DNA of 31,116 nt. It comes from Bacillota bacterium (GTDB taxonomy: Bacteria > Bacillota > Bacilli > Paenibacillales > Paenibacillaceae). Location: assembly GCA_023391635.1 (NCBI GenBank), contig JAEWAQ010000051.1:1-31116 (forward strand), read 5' to 3'. Every line of letters starts with the position of its first letter. The first letter of the stretch is position 1. A program made the position numbers and the translations under genes. Shown one piece after another: positions 17,382-24,906 of the stretch. The notes under the pieces were generated by a model. The model was not told where the DNA came from and did no database searches. It saw only the letters and a program-made list of their open reading frames with translations.

Positions 17382-17846
17382 ATGTCCGCGATTGCCTATT
17401 TGAACTTTGACGGAATTGCAGAGCAAGCGATCGAATTTTATTCGGAGGCGCTGAACGCGACTGAAGTGAAGAAAGTGAAATTCAAGGATTTTCCGCAAGA
17501 TCCGAACTATCCACTGCCGGATAATGAGCTGGATATGATCATGGAGTCATCGATCGAATTTACGGGCGGGAGAATCATGATGTCGGATCTCTTGCCTTCC
17601 ATGCAGAGGGTAACGGGTGAGCTGGTGAAAGGAAACCACATACTGATTAGCCTGGTCATTGAGGATAAGCAACAACTGGAACAGTACTTCAATCAGCTGT
17701 CGGTCGGCGGCCTTGTGATCATGCCGTTGTCCAACATGCCTTGGTCCTCGTGCTTTGGAATGCTGGTTGACAAGTTCGGGATCTGCTGGAAATTCAACAG
17801 CGACGCGGACCGGTTTCTGAATCAAGTCATTTCTGGCCGTCCGTAA
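17382..17846 (+). CDS. VOC-family (PhnB/glyoxalase-like) protein
   Basis: 154 residues of the PhnB-like branch of the vicinal oxygen chelate superfamily, with paired beta-alpha-beta-beta-beta modules. Recognisable segments are AYLNFDGIAEQAIEFYSEAL at the N-terminus, GGRIMMSDLLP in the middle and MLVDKFGICWKFN at the end. Members are small soluble metalloenzymes or resistance proteins; the function of this clade is mostly unassigned. The ATG at 17382 has an excellent AAGGAGGT. A longer frame from 17310 would run through the palindromic operator and is rejected. It is probably the regulated target of the divergent WYL protein. Confidence 0.9.
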   Translation: MSAIAYLNFDGIAEQAIEFYSEALNATEVKKVKFKDFPQDPNYPLPDNELDMIMESSIEFTGGRIMMSDLLPSMQRVTGELVKGNHILISLVIEDKQQLEQYFNQLSVGGLVIMPLSNMPWSSCFGMLVDKFGICWKFNSDADRFLNQVISGRP

Positions 17847-17868
17847 GGTTGTCATCGATCCTGTGACA

Positions 17869-18018
17869 ATGATAGAACAATATATGGACGAGTGGAATTT
17901 ACCGGAAGGGAAAAAACAGGTTGAAGTAAAGGAACGAAGGTATCTCCCGTTCGAATTGAAGCAAAGGGCGCCGTCGTGGCGCCCGATTTCATTCCACGGC
18001 TACAATATCATTCATTGA
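17869..18018 (+). other. Unassigned 49-codon open frame
   Basis: An ATG frame of 49 codons (MIEQYMDEWNLPEGKKQVEV and onward) runs from just after the VOC gene through a terminator hairpin and into the lspA 3' end. It has no ribosome binding site. Composition looks protein-like up to about codon 33, so it may be a remnant of a deleted gene, but it could be chance. Confidence 0.2.
17966..17984. terminator. Bidirectional terminator hairpin between VOC gene and lspA
   Basis: GGGCGCC and GGCGCCC form a perfect 7-bp stem around GTCGT. On the minus strand, the side serving lspA, it is followed by TTTGCTTC; on the plus strand by GATTTCATTCC. T runs are weak on both sides. Confidence 0.6.
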
Positions 18019-18491
18019 ATCTTGAAGGAAGCTTCGGAAGATCGCTTCGGCCGCGATTCCTTCCAAGCATCGAGCAGGATGAGACCGATGCCGACCCACA
18101 GGAACGTATCCGCTACGTTAAAGATCGCGAAGTCAACGAATTTCAATTCGAACATGTCGACCACTGCTCCGCCGATCACGCGATCGATGAAGTTGCCGAA
18201 CGCCGCACCCCACAAGATCGCCAATCCGTAGGAGAGAATCTTCTTCTCGCGGTATGTCTTGCGCATGTACAGGATGATGCCAATCAGAACCACCGATGTA
18301 ACGGTAATCAGAAAGCCCTGCTGGCCTTCCAGCAAGCTGAAGGCAGCGCCTCGGTTGCGGACGGAAGCGAGTCCGAACACGCCGGGAATGACTGTTATTT
18401 GCTGACCGATCGTCATATAGGAGGCGACCAGCCATTTGACGATATGGTCAAGAGCAATAACGCCGATCGCGGTTAATACGTAACGGAACAC
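18012..18491 (-). CDS. lspA: Signal peptidase II (lipoprotein signal peptidase)
   Basis: 159-residue inner-membrane aspartic protease that removes the signal peptide of diacylglyceryl-modified prolipoproteins. Four membrane segments and the family motifs are visible: VRNRGAAFS near residues 44-52, GNFIDRVIGGAVVD (catalytic D112) and FNVADT (catalytic D128). The start is GTG with AAGGAG eight bases upstream. A promoter with TTGCAC at 18549-18544, an 18-base spacer and TATAAT at 18525-18520 serves it. In many genomes lspA lies next to a pseudouridine synthase (rluD); here it stands alone, so it may be a second copy. Its natural substrates include lipoproteins such as the one at 2182. Confidence 0.94.
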   Translation of the reverse strand: MFRYVLTAIGVIALDHIVKWLVASYMTIGQQITVIPGVFGLASVRNRGAAFSLLEGQQGFLITVTSVVLIGIILYMRKTYREKKILSYGLAILWGAAFGNFIDRVIGGAVVDMFELKFVDFAIFNVADTFLWVGIGLILLDAWKESRPKRSSEASFKIQ

Positions 18492-18519
18492 GCCACCAAC
18501 TCCTTCGCTATTTCTCCGT

Positions 18520-18549
18520 ATTATACTCCTGCCGCAAGCTTCGGTGCAA
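18520..18549 (-). promoter_or_regulatory. Sigma-A-type promoter of lspA
   Basis: On the minus strand TTGCAC (18549-18544) is separated by 18 bases from a perfect TATAAT (18525-18520). Upstream, a 10-bp unit CGCTGATTCC is duplicated in tandem at 18561-18580 (plus-strand sense). Confidence 0.65.
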
Positions 18550-18605
18550 TCAACGGCTCACGCTGATTCCCGCTGATTCCCGCCAACTGGTGCAGCGGCC
18601 CGATT

Positions 18606-19205
18606 TCATTCCAGCAACTCGGGTAGCACGGGCAGGCTCTGTATGATCTCGTTCATGCTGAACGAGGCGCAGGGCATCGTCAGCGAACGAATCGTATCGT
18701 CACCTGCGTAAACGTCAGCCAACTCGTAGCGATCTCCATCCAGTACATATTGCTCCAAAGTAAAATTGGAAAGGTCTACGATCCAATACTCAGGCACGCC
18801 ATACTGTGCATACACGACCCGCTTTCTCACTTTGTCCCGTCTGCGAGAATGCTCGGATGTCACTTCCACCACCAGATCGGGAGCGCCGTTAATGCCCCTG
18901 TTGCTGATAATCGACATTCGGCCGCGATGAATGATGACAATGTCCGGTTGCCGGACTTCCGTGTCGGACAAGATGACATCGATCGGCGATGACACGATAA
19001 TAAACTCATTCCGACAGCTATCGTTGATTTTATACAGAAACTCAGTGATGATTGACTGATGCGTAAACGTAGGGGAGGGGCTCAGCAGCTCCAGCACGCC
19101 GTCTGCGATCTCGTAACGATTGCCGTCGTCGATCATGTTCGCATACATCTCGTAAGTCACGGGAGATTCCCGGATGACCTCTTCATAGGTTTTCTTTTTC
19201 TTCAT
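18606..19205 (-). CDS. Uma2-family (DUF820) putative restriction-fold nuclease
   Basis: 199 residues of the Uma2/DUF820 family, which has a PD-(D/E)XK nuclease fold and is expanded in cyanobacteria and some Firmicutes; its function is unknown. Core elements seen are YEIADGVLELLSPSPTFTHQ, RQPDIVIIH, a central PDLVVEVTS (the D and the ExT pair fit the nuclease core) and RRRDKVRKRVVYAQYGVPEYWIVD. The start at 19205 has GAGAGGGG upstream; the longer frame to 19349 has no ribosome binding site and would cross the promoter. A 39/42-base copy of part of this gene lies at 28371-28412. Confidence 0.9.
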   Translation of the reverse strand: MKKKKTYEEVIRESPVTYEMYANMIDDGNRYEIADGVLELLSPSPTFTHQSIITEFLYKINDSCRNEFIIVSSPIDVILSDTEVRQPDIVIIHRGRMSIISNRGINGAPDLVVEVTSEHSRRRDKVRKRVVYAQYGVPEYWIVDLSNFTLEQYVLDGDRYELADVYAGDDTIRSLTMPCASFSMNEIIQSLPVLPELLE

Positions 19206-19235
19206 TCCCGTTCCCCTCTCCAATCGAAATAAAGA

Positions 19236-19283
19236 AAGCACCCGCAAAGAAACACGGCTCGTGTTTGACTTTGCGAGGTGCTT
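19236..19283 (-). promoter_or_regulatory. Terminator-like hairpin in the Uma2 gene leader
   Basis: On the minus strand three paired blocks (AAGCACC/GGTGCTT, GCAAAG/CTTTGC, AAACACG/CGTGTTT) form a long interrupted stem, followed by TTTATTTC before the ribosome binding site. It lies between the promoter at 19331-19303 and the start codon, so it could attenuate transcription or sequester translation signals. Confidence 0.55.
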
Positions 19284-19302
19284 CCTCGACTTTGTTAACA
19301 TC

Positions 19303-19331
19303 ATTATGCAGAATGATCTATTTGCTGTCAA
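19303..19331 (-). promoter_or_regulatory. Strong sigma-A promoter of the Uma2 gene
   Basis: On the minus strand a perfect TTGACA (19331-19326) lies 17 bases from CATAAT (19308-19303). Transcription would start near 19297, giving a leader of about 90 bases that contains the hairpin at 19283-19236. Confidence 0.75.
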
Positions 19332-19354
19332 TATTGGCGTTGTCCCCATGACCC

Positions 19355-19383
19355 TTGCGAACGGAAGCCGAATTCTCTATAAT
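19355..19383 (+). promoter_or_regulatory. Sigma-A promoter of the Rrf2 gene
   Basis: TTGCGA (19355-19360), a 17-base spacer, then perfect TATAAT (19378-19383). Transcription would begin near 19390, about 35 bases before the expected start of the Rrf2 protein. Confidence 0.65.
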
Positions 19384-19425
19384 GGATATCACGGGTCCAC
19401 AATTAGATGAAGGGAGCGAGCCGAC

Positions 19426-19914
19426 ATCCAGTTTTCCAAAAGCACCGATTACGCCTTGCACGCCTTAATCCATCTGGCCCATTCGGAGCGCAGCCGCAAC
19501 ACCGGAATCAAGGAGTTGGCGGCAACGCTAGGCGTTTCCGACAGCTACTTGTCCAAGATCATGTCCAAGCTGAGGCAGGACGGAATCGTGCGCGCCGTGC
19601 CGGGAGTGAACGGCGGTTACGAGCTCGCACGGCCGGCCGGACAGATTACGTTTCTCGAGGTTACGCAGGTGATCGAAGGCCGACAGCAGCTGTTCGAATG
19701 CTCGAACCTGGATTCGCAGCAACATCGGTTGCTGAACGAACAGCGAGCTGCGGATGAAGATCGGGATCGTCACGGGGCGTGCGAATGTTTGGTGAAGAAG
19801 ATTATGGACGGCGCCGAACAGCACCTGCATCAGTACTTAAGGGAGCATACGATCCAGACGGTGCTGGATGAAGAAGCTGCGAGGAGCTGCGACCAGGCTG
19901 TCGACAAGAAGTGA
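19426..19914 (+). CDS. Rrf2-family regulator, apparent AUC start codon
   Basis: 162 residues with the Rrf2 winged helix: the family-typical N-terminus QFSKSTDYALHALIHLA, recognition region VSDSYLSKIMSKLRQDGIV and wing VPGVNGGYELARP. Cysteines 92, 119 and 121 could hold an Fe-S cluster or act as redox thiols, as in NsrR/IscR-type members. The homologous N-terminus begins exactly at an ATC codon (19426) placed nine bases after AAGGGAG; an in-frame TGA lies just upstream, and no ATG, GTG or TTG lies between. Either AUC is used, or ATG mutated and translation starts poorly at TTG 19456, which would delete the first helix. A thioredoxin-reductase-like gene follows after 55 bases, a common Rrf2 pairing. 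Confidence 0.85.
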   Translation: MQFSKSTDYALHALIHLAHSERSRNTGIKELAATLGVSDSYLSKIMSKLRQDGIVRAVPGVNGGYELARPAGQITFLEVTQVIEGRQQLFECSNLDSQQHRLLNEQRAADEDRDRHGACECLVKKIMDGAEQHLHQYLREHTIQTVLDEEAARSCDQAVDKK

Positions 19915-19969
19915 TTCGCTTCTTGTACTTCAATTATGGACATTAGAGATCCACGGAGGTGTCAGGAGG

Positions 19970-20893
19970 ATGAAAATGGAAGGTAGTCTGTTTGATGTGG
20001 CGATTGTTGGCGGAGGTCCGGCAGGCCACAGTGCCGCCCTCGTATTGGGACGGGCGAGGAAACGGGTGGCGGTGATCGATGAAGGCCGTCCGCGCAATGC
20101 CGTGACTCGCGAGGCTCACGGGTTTCTGACTCGCGACGGAATTCGTCCGAGCGAATTTCGGCGGATTGCGACGGAGGAGATCGGCGCTTATCCGTCTGTC
20201 TCGATGGTGGCGGATTTGGTTGTGTCGATGGGCGGCTCGGACGGTCATTTTCGAATGATGACTGCGCAAGGCACCGCTATCGCAAGCAAAAAAGTGCTGT
20301 TTGCCGTCGGGATGAAGGATCGGCCGCTGGACATCTCGGGACTGGCGGAGGTATATGGACGAAGCGCCTTCGTCTGTCCGTATTGCGATGGTTGGGAGCT
20401 GCGGGATGAGCCGCTGGTCGTCATTAACAACGGCGCCGAAGCGATGCATTTTGTTCCATTGATTTCCGGTTGGACGAATCGGTTTACTCTCTGTACGAAC
20501 GGCCCCGATGGGCTGACGGATGCTCAGCGCGAGGAACTCCGCCGGCATCGTGTTCCCGTGTTCGAATCGCCGATCCGGTCCATCGATTCGGAAGACGGGA
20601 TCGTGCGGCAAGTCGTTCTCGAGGACGGGACGGCCATTCCGTGCAGGGGGATCTTCTTCAAGCCTGAGCTGGCGATGGGGTCGGACTTGCCGCAAGCGAT
20701 CGGATGCCACTTCACGGAGATGGGAACGGTTGCCGTCGATTCCTTCGGGAAGACGAACATTCCGGGCGTCTACAGCGCCGGCGATGCGGCGTCGCGAATG
20801 CACCAGGCGATCGCTGCCGCTTCCATGGGGTCCCTTGCCGCCGCGGCCCTGAACGGTGAACTGAATATGGAAGCTTGGAGTCGCGAAGGATGA
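19970..20893 (+). CDS. Thioredoxin-reductase-like FAD oxidoreductase with CPYC
   Basis: 307 residues. The FAD-binding motif VGGGPAG is at residues 13-19, the redox-active pair C136-P-Y-C139 lies in FVCPYCDGWE, and the C-terminal FAD motif is GVYSAGDAA. The NADPH-binding GGGxSA of true thioredoxin reductases is replaced by INNGAEA (152-158), so this is probably not an NADPH-dependent TrxB; it resembles GliT-like dithiol oxidases that use oxygen (inference). The 5' end offers ATG 19970, served by GGAGGT, or ATG 19976, served by AGGAGG seven bases upstream. It is the second gene after the Rrf2 regulator and is probably under its control in a thiol or nitrosative/oxidative response. Confidence 0.88.
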   Translation: MKMEGSLFDVAIVGGGPAGHSAALVLGRARKRVAVIDEGRPRNAVTREAHGFLTRDGIRPSEFRRIATEEIGAYPSVSMVADLVVSMGGSDGHFRMMTAQGTAIASKKVLFAVGMKDRPLDISGLAEVYGRSAFVCPYCDGWELRDEPLVVINNGAEAMHFVPLISGWTNRFTLCTNGPDGLTDAQREELRRHRVPVFESPIRSIDSEDGIVRQVVLEDGTAIPCRGIFFKPELAMGSDLPQAIGCHFTEMGTVAVDSFGKTNIPGVYSAGDAASRMHQAIAAASMGSLAAAALNGELNMEAWSREG

Positions 20894-20901
20894 TCTGAAG
20901 A

Positions 20902-20946
20902 GCGACGGACGATACCGGCCCCTTACTCGCCGGTATCGTCCGTCGC
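20902..20946 (+). terminator. Perfect 18-bp inverted repeat after the oxidoreductase gene
   Basis: GCGACGGACGATACCGGC (20902-20919) and its exact complement (20929-20946) enclose a nine-base loop, starting 9 bases after the stop codon. No T run follows, so it may be an RNA 3'-end stabiliser, a weak terminator or a palindromic repeat element. A further inverted pair, CGATAACA/TGTTATCG, lies at 20972-20979 and 21008-21015. Confidence 0.55.
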
Positions 20947-21034
20947 GTTAATCGCGAAGATCGGGAACTACCGATAACACTGTTTAGGACGGCAATCGGT
21001 CACATTTTGTTATCGACCGCACGAAAATAATAAA

Positions 21035-21063
21035 ACTCCCGGGTCCTTGCGGAACCCGGGAGT
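21035..21063 (-). terminator. Terminator of the AraC-type pseudogene
   Basis: ACTCCCGGGT and ACCCGGGAGT form a perfect 10-bp stem around a nine-base loop. Reading on the minus strand it is followed by TTTTATTATTTT. An almost identical terminator serves the gene at 28512. Confidence 0.85.
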
Positions 21064-21078
21064 GGAACATTCCCCGAC

Positions 21079-21546
21079 TTACGGTTGCCGGCTCTTCCTG
21101 ATTTCATTGGGAGTGCAGCCTACTTCTTGTTTAAAGTAACTGGAGAAATGAGAGTAGTTTGTATATCCTGCTTTTGCCGCGACTGTTTGTGCGGACAAGT
21201 TCGTCGTTTCTAACAATTGTTTGGCCACGTTGATCCGCACTTTGATAATAGTTCCCTAACGAAATCCCGGTTTCTTTTTTAAATAATCTTGCCAAATAAT
21301 CAGGATTGAGATAAACGATTTCTGCCAGGCTATTTCTTGTCAGGTTATTTCTGCAATGGGTGAGGATGTACTGCTTTACTTCTTCCACGACGGACTTGGG
21401 TTGTGCAGCGAAATCCCGATACTCCATCGCGGTATTGACCAAATATTTTATATATTCCTCCACATCCTCAATGGAATTCAGGGACTGCGTGAACAGGTGA
21501 TCATTTGTTCTTCCGGTATAGTAAAACCAAACTTTCGGCAGCTGTC
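21079..21546 (-). pseudogene. AraC-family regulator remnant, frameshifted in the HTH domain
   Basis: Minus-strand remains of an AraC/YesN-type regulator. One frame gives the interdomain region (SLNSIEDVEEYIKYLVNTAM) and the first helix-turn-helix (LTRNSLAEIVYLNPDYLARLFKKETGISLGNYY, here cited in parts: LTRNSLAEIV, NPDYLARLF, ETGISLGNYY). After NYY the frame is lost; the second half (VRINVAKQLLETTNLSAQTV, then GYTNYSHFSSYFKQEVG) is in another frame and ends at a TAA at 21081-21079. The expected codons suggest loss of two bases (AT) in a TATTATATC-like run. The receiver domain is missing; upstream sequence on this strand shows further frame changes. Confidence 0.8.
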
Positions 21547-21880
21547 GAGCTGACTGGGAAACTGCTGGAACAAGCCAGACAGGTAGTTTCCGGCAATCGC
21601 ATTATCGCCGATCGTATCGTCAGTTACCGCAACGCCGAATATTTGCTGGCTGGGTCATACCGATCTGCTCATTCAAAGCGGGATGTCCAGTATTACCCTC
21701 CAGGAGTGCATCGGGCTGTTCGAGCATAAATCGGATATGGTGTCCATTATCCTCAACCATCATGCCGAGGCGTTCACCGGTGTGAACTACGATGTGCTGC
21801 ATCCGCTGGCAGAGCTTGAAGAGTACGCCGCGGCTTGCCGCAAATACGGTGTGAAGCCGGAGACGAACGGGAAGCGCTGA
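21547..21880 (+). pseudogene. Unidentified gene remnant
   Basis: Protein-like sequence on the plus strand in shifting frames, best seen from 21683 to the TGA at 21878-21880 (MSSITLQECIGLFEHK, then MVSIILNHHAEAFTGVNYD). The same frame continues protein-like upstream to about 21645, but no start codon with a ribosome binding site is seen. I do not recognise the family. Because it abuts the broken AraC gene, the junction at about 21545 probably marks a deletion or rearrangement. Confidence 0.3.
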
Positions 21881-21915
21881 AGTCAAGGAAAAGGAAGTCA
21901 GTAACTCACTGCAAC

Positions 21916-21951
21916 AAAGGGCGGCGTTGGGGAAGATCCCGCGCCGCCTTT
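21916..21951 (-). terminator. Terminator of the permease-nitroreductase operon
   Basis: On the minus strand AAAGGCGGCG pairs with CGCCGCCCTTT (one bulge) around a loop of about 15 bases, followed by TTTGTTGC. It starts 8 bases after the nitroreductase stop. Confidence 0.75.
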
Positions 21952-21958
21952 ACCTGTA

Positions 21959-22591
21959 TCAGAAGCCGTTCCAAGCGATTGTCTGTTCTACGGGTAAGCG
22001 TACGGACGGGTGGGCAGGGACCGTTCCCTTGCCTATGGCAACCAGCAAAACCGGAATGAACCGGGGCGGAACGGCGAACGCGGCCACGAACGCTTCGCTG
22101 TCGAAGCCGCCCATTGGACAAGAGTCGAGCCCCTTGGCCTTGGCGGCTAGCATGAGCTGCATGGCGGCAAGCGAGGCATTGCGAATCGCGTCATCGCGCG
22201 ATGCCGCAGGCCCATTCGAATAGGCAGCTTTGACTTGTTCCATAAGATAGGACTTGGCTCCTTCGGTCATATATCCCGCTTCCACGGCAGAGCGATACAC
22301 GGATTCGGCATTCCGATTCGCTTCCAGATCCCCGAGTATGGCGACGATAGCCGAAGCTTCGATGATCTGCTGTTGCCCATAAGCGACAGGCAGCAGCTTT
22401 TCCTTGGCCGACGGCTCGGTGATCGCGAGAAATTTCCAATGCTGCAGATTCCATGCCGATGGCGCCTTGGCCGCAACCGCAATCATGTCCATGATTTCCT
22501 TCTCATTCAACATAAAGTTGGGGTCGAAATGTTTGACGGCATGGCGATCCTGAACCAACGCGAAGAAATCCGTTTGCATGTTTACTGACAT
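21959..22591 (-). CDS. Nitroreductase-family FMN oxidoreductase
   Basis: 210 residues of the nitroreductase family (FMN-dependent, NAD(P)H-linked, usually homodimeric and soluble). Family features are RHAVKHFDPN at residues ~16-25 (phosphate-binding Arg-His), APSAWNLQHWKFLAI, a central LAAMQLMLAAKAKGLDSCPMGGFD and the C-terminal VAIGKG. The ATG at 22591 has AAGGAGAGG upstream; MQTDFF at 22579 is a possible alternative. It follows an EamA permease with a gap of 16 bases and is likely co-transcribed with it. Confidence 0.92.
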   Translation of the reverse strand: MSVNMQTDFFALVQDRHAVKHFDPNFMLNEKEIMDMIAVAAKAPSAWNLQHWKFLAITEPSAKEKLLPVAYGQQQIIEASAIVAILGDLEANRNAESVYRSAVEAGYMTEGAKSYLMEQVKAAYSNGPAASRDDAIRNASLAAMQLMLAAKAKGLDSCPMGGFDSEAFVAAFAVPPRFIPVLLVAIGKGTVPAHPSVRLPVEQTIAWNGF

Positions 22592-22607
22592 GGTTCGATC
22601 CTCTCCT

Positions 22608-23564
22608 TTATTTAGATTCGCTTAACCCCGCATGGGTGCGATGGAGATCTTGTCTCTCGCGCTTCTTCCCGAGCAGATTGGTCCCCATGACGCCGGCAAT
22701 GATCAGCGCAGACCCGGCGATATGGTACGGTCTGACTTCCTCCCCCAACGCAAGCGCCCCGGCAGCGATCGACACAATCGTCGATAGATTGGAGAATACG
22801 CTCATTTTGGAGGCTTCGATTCGAGACAATGCATAGTTTGAACTAAGCGCCGTTACCAGCGTGGACAAGACGCCGAGATAGAGAATGGACGCGATGAACG
22901 TACCGCTGGCAAGCGGATTGAACAATTGGTCGACCTTTCCCGCAGCTGCATGACCGGCAAGCGACACGGCAAGGAAGGACAGAAAGGCAATGCCGAGCAT
23001 GACATACGTAATTTCCGCAGGACTGAACGACTTAAGCAGCCGCCTCGCGAGCACGTTATATCCGGCCACCACCAGGCAAGACAGGAATAAGAGAACGATC
23101 CCCGTCAAGTTGGACCAATCGATCCGGCTGCCCTTCATGAGGAAGATGAACAGGACTCCGCTGACCGACAGACAGATCGATAGCTTTTGCAGGAGGTTGG
23201 TCGTTTCCTTCAAGAACAGGAACGCCAGCAGCACCGTCAATATCGGCGTGAAGGCGAACAGAATGCCCCCTTCGCTGGATGTGGCATACTTTAGTCCATA
23301 AGATTGGAGCGTGAAAAATCCGAGCGGATACAAGGCGGCCAAGAGCAGCACTTTGTAAAGCTTCTTCCCCCGGTAGTTCAGTCGGACCCGGCCCAGCAGG
23401 ACGGGGACGGACATGACGGCGAAGGATGCGGTAAACCGGAACATGAGCGTATCCAGGGGCTCGGCGAATTCTAGCGCAATCTTCGTGAATAAAAAAGAAA
23501 ACCCGATGATCATCGCATTCATGACCGCGCATACGTAAGCAAGCTTTAACCCGGACGTATTCAT
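22608..23564 (-). CDS. EamA/DMT-superfamily permease
   Basis: 318 residues with ten hydrophobic segments made of two EamA repeats (about 11-145 and 160-300), typical of drug/metabolite exporters. Motifs include FLFTKIALEFAEPLDTLMFR in the first helix pair and ASKMSVFSNLSTIVSIAAG near the end. The start ATG has GGAGGG about 11 bases upstream. It lies divergent from the MocR-type regulator at 25056, a frequent pairing in which the regulator activates the permease; a TnpB element now separates the two. The substrate is unknown. Confidence 0.92.
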   Translation of the reverse strand: MNTSGLKLAYVCAVMNAMIIGFSFLFTKIALEFAEPLDTLMFRFTASFAVMSVPVLLGRVRLNYRGKKLYKVLLLAALYPLGFFTLQSYGLKYATSSEGGILFAFTPILTVLLAFLFLKETTNLLQKLSICLSVSGVLFIFLMKGSRIDWSNLTGIVLLFLSCLVVAGYNVLARRLLKSFSPAEITYVMLGIAFLSFLAVSLAGHAAAGKVDQLFNPLASGTFIASILYLGVLSTLVTALSSNYALSRIEASKMSVFSNLSTIVSIAAGALALGEEVRPYHIAGSALIIAGVMGTNLLGKKRERQDLHRTHAGLSESK

Positions 23565-23627
23565 TGAAGTGAGGGCCCTCCTTAAACTAATCGAGTCCTG
23601 TTCGCGAACATGGAGCTGATACTTGGA

Positions 23628-23685
23628 ATGATAGAACCAAATGCGATTCCCAACAACAGCAAATTTCGATGATTGTATCGATACA
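23628..23685 (-). promoter_or_regulatory. Promoter and upstream palindrome of the EamA permease gene
   Basis: On the minus strand TTGTTG (23656-23651) and TATCAT (23633-23628) are separated by 17 bases. A perfect 12-bp palindrome TGTATCGATACA lies upstream at 23674-23685, in an activator-like position. It is a plausible MocR-type binding site (inference). A second palindrome, GTTCGCGAAC (23601-23610), lies in the leader. Confidence 0.5.
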
Positions 23686-23817
23686 GTTGAATTTATCGAG
23701 GAAAGCCGAGAATATTCCGACCTCTATACGTCGTGAGATGAATCGGCGGTTTGCTTTCAATATACGAACATATGTGCTATCATTGAGGTAAATTCTGCTA
23801 TCTCGGGAGAATGCCTC

Positions 23818-24906
23818 ATGCTCTGCCATCGGACCTTCAAGTACCGAATCTATCCAGACAAGGAACAACAACGACTCATCCACCAGACATTCGGCTGCAG
23901 TCGATTCGTGTTCAATCATTTTCTGAATCTGTGGAATGAGAGGTATGGTGCAACCGGCAAAGGCCTATCCTACCACACTTGTGCGACCGGGCTTCCGCCT
24001 CTGAAGGAACAATTCGAGTGGCTCCGCGATGTAGACAGTATTGCTTTGCAGTCGGCTGTGCGCAACTTGGCAGATAGCTTCGGACGATTTTTGAGTAAAC
24101 AGTATAGGGCACCCAGGTTTAAGAGTCGCAAAAATCCGGTGCAGAGCTACACAACCCGATTCACCAATGACAATATAGGCGTCGTGGGCAACTGACCTAA
24201 ACTGCCCAAGCTTGGACCTGTCAAATTCGCGAACTCCAGAACGCTTGAGGGACGAATTCTATCTGCCACTGTTCGTAGGAACGCAGCAGGCAAATACTTC
24301 GTCGCGATCGTATGCGAAGTCGATATGAAGCCATTACCGAAAGTTGCTGGCGAAATCGGTATTGACCTTGGGCTTAAAGAATTCGCAGTCTGTTCAAATG
24401 GTCAGCATATTGCGAATCCAAAAGTGTATCGCAAGTATGAACAAAAGCTGGGGCAATGGCAACGACGGATGGCTCGCCGGCAGAAGGGCGGGGCCAATTG
24501 GCGCAAAGCCAAGCAGAAAGTCGCCCGGGTACATGAGAAGATCGTGAACCAGCGGCAAGAATTCCTGCATCAACTTTCGATCAGGCTGATTCGTGAGAAC
24601 CAAACGATCAGCATCGAAACGTTGAAGGTTGCGAACATGCTGAAGAACCACAAGCTGGCGAAGTCCATTGCAGATGCTTCCTGGAGCGAGTTCAAGCGAT
24701 TGCTCACTTACAAGTGCGAATGGTACGGACGTACACTGAAGTTCGCGCCGATGTTTGAGCCAACTAGCCAAACGTGTCATGTTTGCGGTGAAATCAACGA
24801 GGAAGTCAGGGACCTATCCGTGCGGCAATTGGAATGTCCTGCTTGCTGTACTGTACATGATCGGGATGAGAATGCTGCGCATAACATCAAACAAGTCGCA
24901 ATCTAA
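23818..24906 (+). pseudogene. tnpB: TnpB (IS605 OrfB) nuclease gene with in-frame TGA
   Basis: RNA-guided RuvC-type nuclease of IS200/IS605 elements, an ancestor of Cas12. The frame is continuous from ATG 23818 to TAA 24906 (about 361 residues) except for a TGA at 24193-24195, codon 126. The N-terminal HRTFKYRIYPDKEQ is typical. All three RuvC acidic residues are present: D183 (GIDLG), E267 (SIETLKV) and D350 (HDRDENAAHNI). The zinc finger is CHVC...CPAC, though family-typical Trp and Gly next to CPAC read Leu and Cys (QLECPACCTVH). Only one lesion separates it from an intact gene, so decay is recent, or the stop is read through, or there is a sequence error. Confidence 0.85.

Noticed and set aside
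17982..18613. Repeated CCCGATTTCATTCCA near 17982 and 18599
   Set aside because: A single 15-base coincidence or a short duplicated 3' flank; no larger repeat unit could be traced.
19943..20803. 286-codon minus-strand open frame
   Set aside because: Shadow of the flavoprotein gene, rich in His, Arg and Asn.
23587..23919. 110-codon minus-strand frame over the tnpB start
   Set aside because: It covers the permease promoter and the tnpB N-terminus on the other strand; no ribosome binding site or family.
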